From: Bacillota bacterium
GTDB lineage: Bacteria; Bacillota; Syntrophomonadia; Syntrophomonadales; Syntrophomonadaceae
Direction: 5' to 3'
Assembly (NCBI GenBank): GCA_017861475.1
Contig: JAGFXV010000122.1
Location: 1-5,558 of the forward strand
DNA length: 5,558 bases
Part shown: piece after piece, positions 1 to 5,558 of the stretch
Position numbering within the stretch: position 1 is the stretch's first letter
Layout: every line of letters starts with the position of its first letter
The notes under the pieces: generated by a model
The model's database searches: none
Seen by the model: only the letters and a program-made list of their open reading frames with translations
Told to the model about the DNA's origin: nothing
Position numbers and translations under genes: made by a program

Positions 1-2
1 CC

Positions 3-278
3 GTAAATGAATTCGCACAGATGTCTGAGTATGTTCTTGCCAGTCATGAACATTGGGACGGAAACGGTTATCCGCGGGGCCTAAAAGAAGATGAGATCCC
101 GCTATATGCAAGAATTCTGGCAGTTGCAGACGCCTTTGAATCCCTGACCAGTGACCGGCCTTATCGGACAGCAGTCAGTCCTGCAACAGCAATTGCGGAA
201 ATAAAGAAATGTGCCGGAAAACAGTTTGATCCGTTACTGGTTAAAGTTTTGGAAGAAAAAGTAGCGGCACATTTATAA
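3..278 (+). CDS. HD-GYP domain protein, C-terminal fragment (5' end outside window)
   Basis: The reading frame is open to the left edge, so only the last 91 codons are visible and the ATG at 21 is internal. HD-GYP domains hydrolyse cyclic di-GMP using a two- or three-metal centre, and are usually joined to sensor or receiver domains upstream. Visible residues 15-24 (HEHWDGNGYP) are the signature that names the family. They are followed by IPLYARILAVADAF (32-45), whose Asp43 matches a metal ligand, then TSDRPYR (49-55) and the C-terminal GKQFDP, all typical of the family. One oddity: the family signature begins His-His-Glu, but here it reads Ser-His-Glu (Ser14), so one metal-binding histidine is missing. 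No other domain can be seen. The gene converges on recN with 17 nt between stops. The domain call is firm. Catalytic activity and any sensory role cannot be judged from this fragment. Confidence 0.9.
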   Translation, partial: VNEFAQMSEYVLASHEHWDGNGYPRGLKEDEIPLYARILAVADAFESLTSDRPYRTAVSPATAIAEIKKCAGKQFDPLLVKVLEEKVAAHL

Positions 279-295
279 TGTTACATCTGTTTTTT

Positions 296-1972
296 TCAAT
301 CAATGTGATGACTGATCAATTCGCGGGCATGCTCCAAAGTTAGTTCGGTAAAATGATCCCCATCCAGCATCCGTGCCAGTTCTGTTATTCTGGACTGATC
401 GTCCAGTTTGGAGACACTGGTAAAAGTCCGTCCGTTTTCCACATACTTGTCAATGAATAAATGCTGATCAGCATAACTGGCCAATTGGGGTGAATGGGTA
501 ACGAGAATTAACTGGTGTTGTCTAGCCAATCGAGCCACTTTTCTGGCCATGGCATTTAAAGCAGTTCCCCCGAGTCCAGCATCGATTTCATCAAAAATCA
601 TAGTCGGGAACTTATATATCTCAGCCAGGGAAGTTTTCAAGGCCAGGATCAGGCGTGATATTTCTCCGCCAGAAGCAATCCTGGCTGCCGGGCGCAGCTC
701 CTCGCCGGGATTAGGTGAAAAAAGGAACTCCACTTCATCCATCCCCTTTTCACCAGGTTGGGGCAACGAAGTTATCCGGATCTTAAATCTTATATCCGGC
801 ATATTCAATTCACCTAGCTCCCGCGCTACTTTCTCTTCCATTTGAAGTGTGGCTTTGTGACGGTGCCGGCTTAATTCTTCGGCCAGCCAGTAATATTCCT
901 CCTGTTGGCGCTGTAAATCTTCATTCAGTTTGTCCTGCTGTTCCTCGCTGTGTTCAAGTATTTCCAGTTCACTGCGGCACTGTGCCTGAAAGGTCAGAAT
1001 ATCTTTTATGGAAGGTCCGTACTTCTTTTCCAGTTTATTAATGAGGTAAAGCCGATCCTCCAGTTTTTCCAGCTGATCCGGTTCAAAATCCAGCGTATCT
1101 TTGAAAGCAGATAACTGTGCGGACATATCCTGCAAGCTGCAGCTTATGGTTTCAAGCTCCGCCAGTATTTCCGCAAACAGGCTGTCCTGTCTCAGTCCGG
1201 CCGCCATGTTGGCAGCCGAAGCGATCAGATCATAAGCACTGGCGCCATGTTCAGAGCCGTATAAATATTCCAGCATCTGATTGCTTCCCTGCATATACTT
1301 GCCGGCGTTGCGTATCCTCTCCCGCAGCGCTTTGATTTCTTCTTCTTCTCCTTCACGCAGACGAGCATCTTCAATTTCCTTGATCTGATATTGCAGAAAG
1401 TCCATCCTCTGGGTACGTTGCTGACGATTCTTTTCCAGCTTCGTGATTTGCTCCTGCAAAGCTCTGATCCCGGTAAAACTCTCAGTTACCTGGTCGATCA
1501 GTGCTGTTCCATGATCAGCAAAACTGTCTACATAATCCAGATATTTGTCCACCTGCAGGAAATCATGGCGGTCATCCTGAGACTGCATATCCACCAGCAA
1601 ACTGCCCAAATATTTCAGCGTGCTGATGGGAACGTTTCTCCCGTTGACCCGGGCGGTGTTCCTGCCATTGGCAAATATTTCACGGCTAAGCACTGCCTCC
1701 GGGTTATCATCTTCAATCAATCCCTGCTCCATCAGAAACAAATAAGCCTCGTTATCAGGCTGTATCGCAAAGACAGCCTCAACGACGGCTTTTTTTGATT
1801 CATCGCGGACATAGTCGTTTCTGCTTCGTTCTCCCAGAACCAAACCCAACGCATCCATTATGATTGATTTTCCCGCCCCGGTTTCTCCCGTAAGAACATT
1901 TAAACCTGCGCTGAATTCAAGTCTTTGTTCTTCAATGAGGACGAAGTTTCTTATGTACATCTCCAGTAACAT
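296..1972 (-). CDS. recN: DNA repair protein RecN (SMC-like ATPase)
   Basis: RecN is a cytosolic SMC-family ATPase that gathers at DNA double-strand breaks and supports recombinational repair. This 558-residue protein has the usual family length. The N-terminal half-ATPase carries a Walker A motif, GETGAGKS, at 29-36. Two glutamine- and glutamate-rich coiled-coil stretches follow (about 155-225 and 330-385), separated by a less charged middle part. The C-terminal half has the ABC signature ASGGEISR (433-440), Walker B with catalytic acid TMIFDEIDAG (457-466) and a switch histidine in VTHSPQ (491-496). The first ATG is preferred over the Met at codon 5. It has an AAAGG site 9 nt upstream and gives the family's usual N-terminus before NFVLIEE, whereas the purines before Met5 directly touch that codon. 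recN ends the run, 16 nt after argR. The region after Walker A normally reads near GQHEHQ but here reads SQDDRH (131-136). No truncation or frameshift is seen. Confidence 0.97.
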   Translation of the reverse strand: MLLEMYIRNFVLIEEQRLEFSAGLNVLTGETGAGKSIIMDALGLVLGERSRNDYVRDESKKAVVEAVFAIQPDNEAYLFLMEQGLIEDDNPEAVLSREIFANGRNTARVNGRNVPISTLKYLGSLLVDMQSQDDRHDFLQVDKYLDYVDSFADHGTALIDQVTESFTGIRALQEQITKLEKNRQQRTQRMDFLQYQIKEIEDARLREGEEEEIKALRERIRNAGKYMQGSNQMLEYLYGSEHGASAYDLIASAANMAAGLRQDSLFAEILAELETISCSLQDMSAQLSAFKDTLDFEPDQLEKLEDRLYLINKLEKKYGPSIKDILTFQAQCRSELEILEHSEEQQDKLNEDLQRQQEEYYWLAEELSRHRHKATLQMEEKVARELGELNMPDIRFKIRITSLPQPGEKGMDEVEFLFSPNPGEELRPAARIASGGEISRLILALKTSLAEIYKFPTMIFDEIDAGLGGTALNAMARKVARLARQHQLILVTHSPQLASYADQHLFIDKYVENGRTFTSVSKLDDQSRITELARMLDGDHFTELTLEHARELISHHID

Positions 1973-1981
1973 CGTTTGATA

Positions 1982-1986
1982 CCTTT
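1982..1986 (-). promoter_or_regulatory. Ribosome binding site of recN
   Basis: On the minus strand AAAGG lies 9 nt before the ATG at 1970-1972, inside the 16-nt argR-recN gap. It supports the first ATG as the start. It is weaker than the argR site. Confidence 0.6.
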
Positions 1987-1988
1987 AC

Positions 1989-2441
1989 TTATTCCTCAAT
2001 ATACCGACGAAATTCATCTATCACTGCAACTACCTGGTCAAGCGGTTTAATGAGTACGAAAATAGTATCGTCTCCAGCTACGTTTCCCAATATATTAACA
2101 TTGTCCATGGCATCGATCACAAACCCAACCGTTTGTGCTGTGCCCGGCAGTGTTTTAATAACAATAATATTTTCACTGTAGTCGACATTGATCACAGAAT
2201 CCTTGAAAACTCGTTTCATCCGCTCCAGTGAACTCTTGGGGTTGGTGACATCCGGCAATGCATAATGATAACCGTTACTATCCGGGATTTTGGTCAAACG
2301 CAGTTCTTTAATATCCCGGGAAACTGTCGCCTGGGTCACATCGTAACCACGTTTGCGCAGAGCGTCACACAATTCTTCCTGGGTACTGATCAGTTCGCTG
2401 GCCAAGATATCTCTGATGGCAAAATGTCTTCTCGCTTTCAT
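1989..2441 (-). CDS. argR: Arginine repressor ArgR/AhrC
   Basis: ArgR is a hexameric DNA-binding protein. With arginine as co-repressor it turns down arginine biosynthesis, and in Bacillus-type bacteria it also turns on arginine breakdown. The 150-residue product matches the family length. The N-terminal winged helix-turn-helix (about 1-70) contains VTQATVSRDIKEL (35-47), whose Ser-Arg pair contacts the operator. The C-terminal domain (about 80-150) holds the oligomerisation and arginine-binding segment, including LPGTAQTVGFVID (98-110) and AGDDTIFVL (122-130), with the conserved Asp pair. The ATG at 2439-2441 is chosen over one six codons upstream. It has a perfect AAAGGGAGG site at 6 nt and begins MKARRH, as is usual for the family. 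The longer version has only an AGGG that abuts its start. The gene lies 52 nt after nadK and 16 nt before recN. No clear ARG box was seen in the short upstream gap, so autoregulation is not supported here. Confidence 0.97.
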   Translation of the reverse strand: MKARRHFAIRDILASELISTQEELCDALRKRGYDVTQATVSRDIKELRLTKIPDSNGYHYALPDVTNPKSSLERMKRVFKDSVINVDYSENIIVIKTLPGTAQTVGFVIDAMDNVNILGNVAGDDTIFVLIKPLDQVVAVIDEFRRYIEE

Positions 2442-2447
2442 TGCTTG

Positions 2448-2456
2448 CCTCCCTTT
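2448..2456 (-). promoter_or_regulatory. Strong ribosome binding site of argR
   Basis: Minus-strand AAAGGGAGG lies 6 nt before the ATG at 2439-2441. It is close to ideal for Firmicutes. It also decides the start, because the alternative upstream ATG (2457-2459) lies immediately beyond this site and has no spaced site of its own. Confidence 0.85.
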
Positions 2457-2493
2457 CATCCCTGGATTTTTTAATCTTTATCTCTATGATCGA

Positions 2494-3312
2494 TCAATCA
2501 CTCTCATTGCGCCATAATTTGGTGTTAACCGTATGGAAAAACGATTCATCGTTGAAGCGCAAAAGTTTAACTTTGTGAGGTGCCTTCCTGACAATAACAT
2601 ATTGATTCTCGTTTAACTCGTTTTTTACCTGCCCGTCAACGGAAATTTCGGCGGGACCATCAGCCTGTGGGTAAACCCAGATATCCTTGCCTCCGTCAAC
2701 CACCAACGGCCGGCGGTATAAATGATAAGCAGCCAAAGGTGTCAGCAGCAGTACTTCCAGCAATGGATCAATGACCGGTCCCCCGGCTGAAAGTGAGTAG
2801 GCGGTTGAACCGGTGGGCGTGGCAATGATTATGCCATCACCGCGGAACATGGCGTGTGATTGCCCGGCAATTTTTATTTCCAGACTTAAAATCCGGCCCC
2901 GGGAAGATCTAAAAGAGACTTCATTCAAACTGTAATATCTGTTCAGAAGTTGATTGTTCTGCATAATATCTATCTCCAGCAACATTCTCTCGTCAAGCGA
3001 GTATTCATGCCGGATCAGTTTATCAAGAGAATATTCTATTTCCTTAACTTCAATACTGCTCAGAAAGCCTACCGTGCCCATATTTACACCCATGATCGGA
3101 ATGTTGCAGGCACCGTACAGATGCGCAACCCGTATCAGTGTGCCGTCCCCGCCCAGAACAATTATGATATCAATATCATCATCAAACCTAATGGCCGAAT
3201 AAGCTTCCGCGGTGATTACTTCCGTACCGGAAGTCTGCAGCTGTTGGGTTATTTTTTCCGCCATCAGGCAACTTTCCGCAATGCGCTCATTATTGACGAT
3301 CAGTATTTTCAA
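2494..3312 (-). CDS. nadK: NAD kinase
   Basis: This cytosolic enzyme phosphorylates NAD at the 2' position of the adenosine ribose to give NADP, the only route to NADP in bacteria. The chosen TTG start gives 272 residues beginning MKILIVNNER, a normal length and N-terminus. Diagnostic motifs appear in order: GGDGT (54-58), MGTVGFLS (78-85), the NE motif (130-131) that binds the nicotinamide ribose, GDG (158-160), TPTGSTAYSLSAGGP (165-179) and the late SVDGQ (224-228). The TTG is preferred to an in-frame ATG at 3367-3369. It has GGGAGG 9 nt upstream and lacks the unrelated 19-residue extension, which lies wholly inside tlyA. The gene overlaps the end of tlyA by 23 nt, which suggests translational coupling. 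The segment TPLAAYHLYRRP (191-202) departs from the more usual TPI-x-PH-x-L form. The family is certain; the exact start is probable. Confidence 0.96.
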   Translation of the reverse strand: MKILIVNNERIAESCLMAEKITQQLQTSGTEVITAEAYSAIRFDDDIDIIIVLGGDGTLIRVAHLYGACNIPIMGVNMGTVGFLSSIEVKEIEYSLDKLIRHEYSLDERMLLEIDIMQNNQLLNRYYSLNEVSFRSSRGRILSLEIKIAGQSHAMFRGDGIIIATPTGSTAYSLSAGGPVIDPLLEVLLLTPLAAYHLYRRPLVVDGGKDIWVYPQADGPAEISVDGQVKNELNENQYVIVRKAPHKVKLLRFNDESFFHTVNTKLWRNESD

Positions 3313-4123
3313 AAGATTTTTCCTCCCGTAAGCTCTGTGCACTTCTGACAACTTCAGCAACCCTGGCATTTATATCAGGCAAAGCCTGCTCATCAGGGCG
3401 TAAATGGATAAAATACTCGATATTGCCTTTCGGGCCCATGATCGGTGAATATGTTATATCAATGCAGTAAAGTCCCGCTGCCTGCGCAGATGCTATGCAA
3501 TGTTCAAGGACCTCGGCGTGAACTTTCGGATCTTTTATAACTCCGTTTCTGCCAACCTTTTCGCGACCGGCCTCAAATTGAGGTTTAATCAGGGATATAA
3601 TACTGCCATCCTCTTTTAACAGTTCTTTCAAAACCGGAAAAATAAGTGTGGTCGATATAAAGGATACATCCATGGTGATGATATCCACTTTCTCTCCCAG
3701 TTCTTCCAGTTTGAAATAACGGACATTGGTCCTTTCCCATACAACCACCCGGGGATCATTGCGCAGCTTCCAATCCAACTGGCCATAGCCGACATCAAGG
3801 GCAAATACTTTGACAGCTCCATGCTGCAAAGCACAATCCGTATAACCTCCGGTGGAAGCCCCGATGTCAAGTACGGTCAATCCATCGAAGTCCAGTTGAA
3901 AATCGCGGATTGCTCCTTCGAGTTTCAGCCCGCCCCGGCTCACGTATGGCTGTCGGACCGAAGTAATCACGATATCGGTTTCCGGCTGCACCTTCAGTCC
4001 GGGTTTGTCAATTAATTTGCCATTGACCTGCACTTCACCTGCCATTATTATAGCCCGGGCTTTTTCGCGGCTTGTAGCCAGCCCTTTTTCGAAGAGCAGT
4101 GCATCCAGTCTAATTTTCTCCAA
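3290..4123 (-). CDS. tlyA: TlyA family rRNA (cytidine-2'-O)-methyltransferase
   Basis: TlyA uses S-adenosylmethionine to 2'-O-methylate cytidines in rRNA at the subunit interface. In mycobacteria this modification confers sensitivity to capreomycin and viomycin. The 277-residue protein has an N-terminal S4 RNA-binding domain (about 4-60, with RLDALLFEKGLATSREKA) and the linker YVSRGGLKLEGA (60-71). The FtsJ-type methyltransferase follows, with SAM-binding VLDIGASTGGYTD (84-96), ALDVGYGQL (108-116), MDVSFIS (151-157), LIKPQFEAGR (178-187) and GNIEYF (233-238). Lys67, Asp151, Lys180 and Glu236 fit the family's K-D-K-E catalytic set. The start is TTG with GGGAG 10 nt upstream. No ATG lies near, and the next methionine (27) is inside the S4 domain. 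The C-terminal tail after residue 242 makes it as long as the TlyA type that modifies both subunits; that assignment is inference. It overlaps dxs by 14 nt and nadK by 23 nt. Confidence 0.96.
   Translation of the reverse strand: MEKIRLDALLFEKGLATSREKARAIIMAGEVQVNGKLIDKPGLKVQPETDIVITSVRQPYVSRGGLKLEGAIRDFQLDFDGLTVLDIGASTGGYTDCALQHGAVKVFALDVGYGQLDWKLRNDPRVVVWERTNVRYFKLEELGEKVDIITMDVSFISTTLIFPVLKELLKEDGSIISLIKPQFEAGREKVGRNGVIKDPKVHAEVLEHCIASAQAAGLYCIDITYSPIMGPKGNIEYFIHLRPDEQALPDINARVAEVVRSAQSLREEKSFENTDRQ
3322..3327 (-). promoter_or_regulatory. Ribosome binding site of nadK, inside tlyA
   Basis: Minus-strand GGGAGG sits 9 nt before the TTG at 3310-3312. It lies within the last codons of tlyA. 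It decides the TTG start over the upstream ATG, because it would itself be inside the coding region if that ATG were used. Confidence 0.75.
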
Positions 4124-5558
4124 TCTTGCGCAACTCCCAGGTTGAATTGGGTATCAGATCGGGCCAGTGGTCTATGATCTTCTCTGCCATAGAATCCGGA
4201 TCCAGGTCAAGGTCATGAAAAAGGAGCTCTACCTTGCCCTGTTCAATAAACTCGTCTGGTATACCCAGCCTTAATATATCAGCTTCAATTTGATGGTCAG
4301 CCAAAAGCTCAACGACCGCCGAGCCGAAACCACCCTGCAGACAATTGTCTTCAATCGTAACCAGTCGGCCCATTTTTTGGGCCAGCAAAGTAATCGCATC
4401 AACATCAAGCGGTTTGACAAAACGGGCATTTAAAAGAGTGGCTTCTACTCCGTGCTCTGCCAATATAGCGCTCAGATCCCTGGCCATTTCAACCGATCTG
4501 CCAATCGCTATAATGCCCAGATCTTTTCCTTCTCTCAATGTACGGGCGCTGCCGATCTCCAAGCTGCAGCGCTGTTCTTCAATCTCCACCCCGGCTCCGA
4601 TCCCGCGGGGATAACGGATGGCGACAGGCCCATCAACCGTAAAAGCGGTATAAAGCATATCTAGGAATTCATTCTCGTCCGCCGGAGCCATAATTGTTAA
4701 GTTGGGAATGGAACGTAGATAGGAAAGGTCAAATACGCCGTGATGAGTCGGACCATCCTCGCCCACCAATCCGGCCCGGTCAACAGCAAATATGACCGGC
4801 AGGTTTTGCAGTGCAACATCTTGCAGGATCTGATCATAAGCCCGCTGCAAAAAGGTTGAATAAATACACACTACCGGTTTTAGCCCTGACTTGGCCATAC
4901 CGGCTGCCATGGTAACTGCATGTTGTTCGCAGATGCCTACATCGAAAAAACGTTCCGGAAATTTCAGAGCGAAATTTTTCAAACCGGTACCGCTGGCCAT
5001 GGCTGCGGTTATCGCCACCACTTTGTCATCCTGCAATCCCATGTCGACCATGAACTGGCCAAATATTTCCGTATAACTGGGCAGAAGTTTGCGGACTGTT
5101 TTGCCCGTATCTATATCGAAAGGGCCAATCCCGTGAAAAAGATCCGGATCATTCAAGGCAGGCTGATACCCCCGGCCTTTTTGCGTGATAACGTGCACCA
5201 GCACAGGTCCCTTCATTTTGCGTACATTGCCAAGGACTGCTGTCAATTCCTCAAGATTGTGCCCATTGACCGGTCCTATATAAGTAAAGCCCAATTCTTC
5301 AAACCAGATCCCGGGCACCATCAAATATTTGACCGTATCCTTGAATCTGCCCGCAGCCCTTGCCAAATTGGGCCCGATGCCTGGTATCCGGCTCAATACA
5401 CCTTCGATTTCATCCTTGGTACGAGCGTAAGAAGGATCGGTTCGCAAACGATTGAGGTAGGATGACATGGCGCCTACGTTTTTCGAAATGGACATCTCAT
5501 TGTCATTTAATATGACGGTTAAATCCCGGCCTGCATTGCCGGCATTATTTAATGCCTC
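4110..5558 (-). CDS. dxs: 1-deoxy-D-xylulose-5-phosphate synthase, missing N-terminus (runs off right edge)
   Basis: DXS condenses pyruvate and glyceraldehyde 3-phosphate into 1-deoxy-xylulose 5-phosphate, using thiamine diphosphate. This is the first step of the methylerythritol phosphate route to isoprenoids, and it also feeds thiamine and pyridoxal synthesis. The frame is open to the right edge, so 482 residues are visible and roughly the first 140-150 are absent, including the GDG part of the cofactor motif. Visible residue 1 is the Glu of EALNNAG. The NDNEMSIS segment (18-25) closes the cofactor-binding motif, so the ATG at 5493-5495 is internal. Further landmarks are GPVNGH (95-100), the catalytic Glu211 in DVGICEQHAV, RAGLVGEDGPTHHG (261-274), IRYPRG (314-319) and a C-terminal transketolase domain (about 340-470). 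Two small departures are seen: AAMASG where AAMP-x-G is usual, and Cys in ICEQH where Ala is common. It is first in the visible run, and its end overlaps tlyA by 14 nt. The promoter lies outside the window. Confidence 0.97.
   Translation of the reverse strand, partial: EALNNAGNAGRDLTVILNDNEMSISKNVGAMSSYLNRLRTDPSYARTKDEIEGVLSRIPGIGPNLARAAGRFKDTVKYLMVPGIWFEELGFTYIGPVNGHNLEELTAVLGNVRKMKGPVLVHVITQKGRGYQPALNDPDLFHGIGPFDIDTGKTVRKLLPSYTEIFGQFMVDMGLQDDKVVAITAAMASGTGLKNFALKFPERFFDVGICEQHAVTMAAGMAKSGLKPVVCIYSTFLQRAYDQILQDVALQNLPVIFAVDRAGLVGEDGPTHHGVFDLSYLRSIPNLTIMAPADENEFLDMLYTAFTVDGPVAIRYPRGIGAGVEIEEQRCSLEIGSARTLREGKDLGIIAIGRSVEMARDLSAILAEHGVEATLLNARFVKPLDVDAITLLAQKMGRLVTIEDNCLQGGFGSAVVELLADHQIEADILRLGIPDEFIEQGKVELLFHDLDLDPDSMAEKIIDHWPDLIPNSTWELRKIGEN
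4134..4138 (-). promoter_or_regulatory. Ribosome binding site of tlyA, inside dxs
   Basis: Minus-strand GGGAG lies 10 nt before the TTG at 4121-4123, within the final codons of dxs. The spacing is slightly long. No other start codon nearby has a better site. Confidence 0.55.

Noticed and set aside
269..296. Possible intrinsic terminator for the HD-GYP gene
   Set aside because: The 5-bp stem has a single G-C pair and is separated from the T-run by 8 nt, so it is too weak to call.
1391..1798. 135-codon plus-strand open frame opposite recN
   Set aside because: It is fully antisense to the conserved RecN N-terminal region and has no family resemblance. The other plus-strand frames opposite recN, nadK, tlyA and dxs were rejected for the same reason.
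2442..2459. Six-codon longer start for argR (ATG at 2457-2459)
   Set aside because: Its only purine stretch abuts the start codon. The downstream ATG has an ideal AAAGGGAGG at 6 nt and gives the usual ArgR N-terminus.
2442..2493. Internal promoter or ARG box before argR
   Set aside because: A TTGATC with a poor downstream hexamer gives only weak -35/-10 agreement, and nothing resembles paired TGAAT-type ARG half-sites.
2487..2496. Perfect 10-bp palindrome TGATCGATCA at the end of nadK
   Set aside because: It is short, overlaps the nadK stop codon and has no second copy in a meaningful position. It is likely chance.
3313..3369. Longer nadK from the ATG at 3367-3369
   Set aside because: The extra 19 residues resemble no NAD kinase, lie inside tlyA, and would swallow the GGGAGG ribosome binding site.
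4920..5465. 181-codon plus-strand open frame opposite dxs
   Set aside because: It lies antisense to well-conserved DXS sequence, has no recognisable motif and no ribosome binding site of note, and is explained by the codon pattern of dxs.
5541..5556. Inverted repeat GGCATTA/TAATGCC
   Set aside because: It lies within the conserved dxs codons for EALNNA, has a 2-nt loop and no T-run, and is probably a by-product of the coding sequence.

Overview
The window is an ordinary bacterial chromosomal segment, gene-dense and without mobile elements. It most likely comes from a low-to-mid-GC Firmicute of the Clostridia or a related class. The reasons are the gene order dxs-tlyA-nadK-argR-recN, purine-rich AGGGAGG-type ribosome binding sites, two TTG starts, and the sequence character of the proteins. 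In Bacillus the equivalent cluster lacks nadK, so nadK between tlyA and argR points to Clostridia-like lineages. No finer placement can be supported from the sequence alone.

Layout: the minus strand carries one tightly packed run from the right edge leftward. It starts with dxs (5' end outside the window) and continues with tlyA (14-nt overlap with dxs), nadK (23-nt overlap with tlyA), argR (52-nt gap) and recN (16-nt gap). All four start sites inside the window have a purine-rich ribosome binding site. At the left edge a plus-strand gene converges on recN. Its visible 91 codons are the C-terminal part of an HD-GYP cyclic-di-GMP phosphodiesterase-type domain. The two stop codons are 17 nt apart, with no convincing terminator between them.

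How the genes fit together: DXS makes 1-deoxy-xylulose 5-phosphate for isoprenoids and thiamine/pyridoxal. TlyA 2'-O-methylates rRNA. NAD kinase makes NADP. ArgR senses arginine and represses its synthesis. RecN is an SMC-like double-strand-break repair ATPase. This is a conserved housekeeping neighbourhood rather than a single pathway. In many spore-formers recN is followed by spoIVB and spo0A; here the run stops at recN and meets a convergent signalling gene.

No previously undescribed system was found. The points worth a second look are local: a lost metal-ligand histidine in the HD-GYP domain, a strongly altered Q-loop-region motif in RecN, smaller substitutions in RecN, NadK and DXS, and the chain of overlapping TTG-initiated genes. 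No CRISPR array, tRNA, rRNA, insertion sequence or riboswitch was seen, and no stretch over 300 bases lacks a gene.
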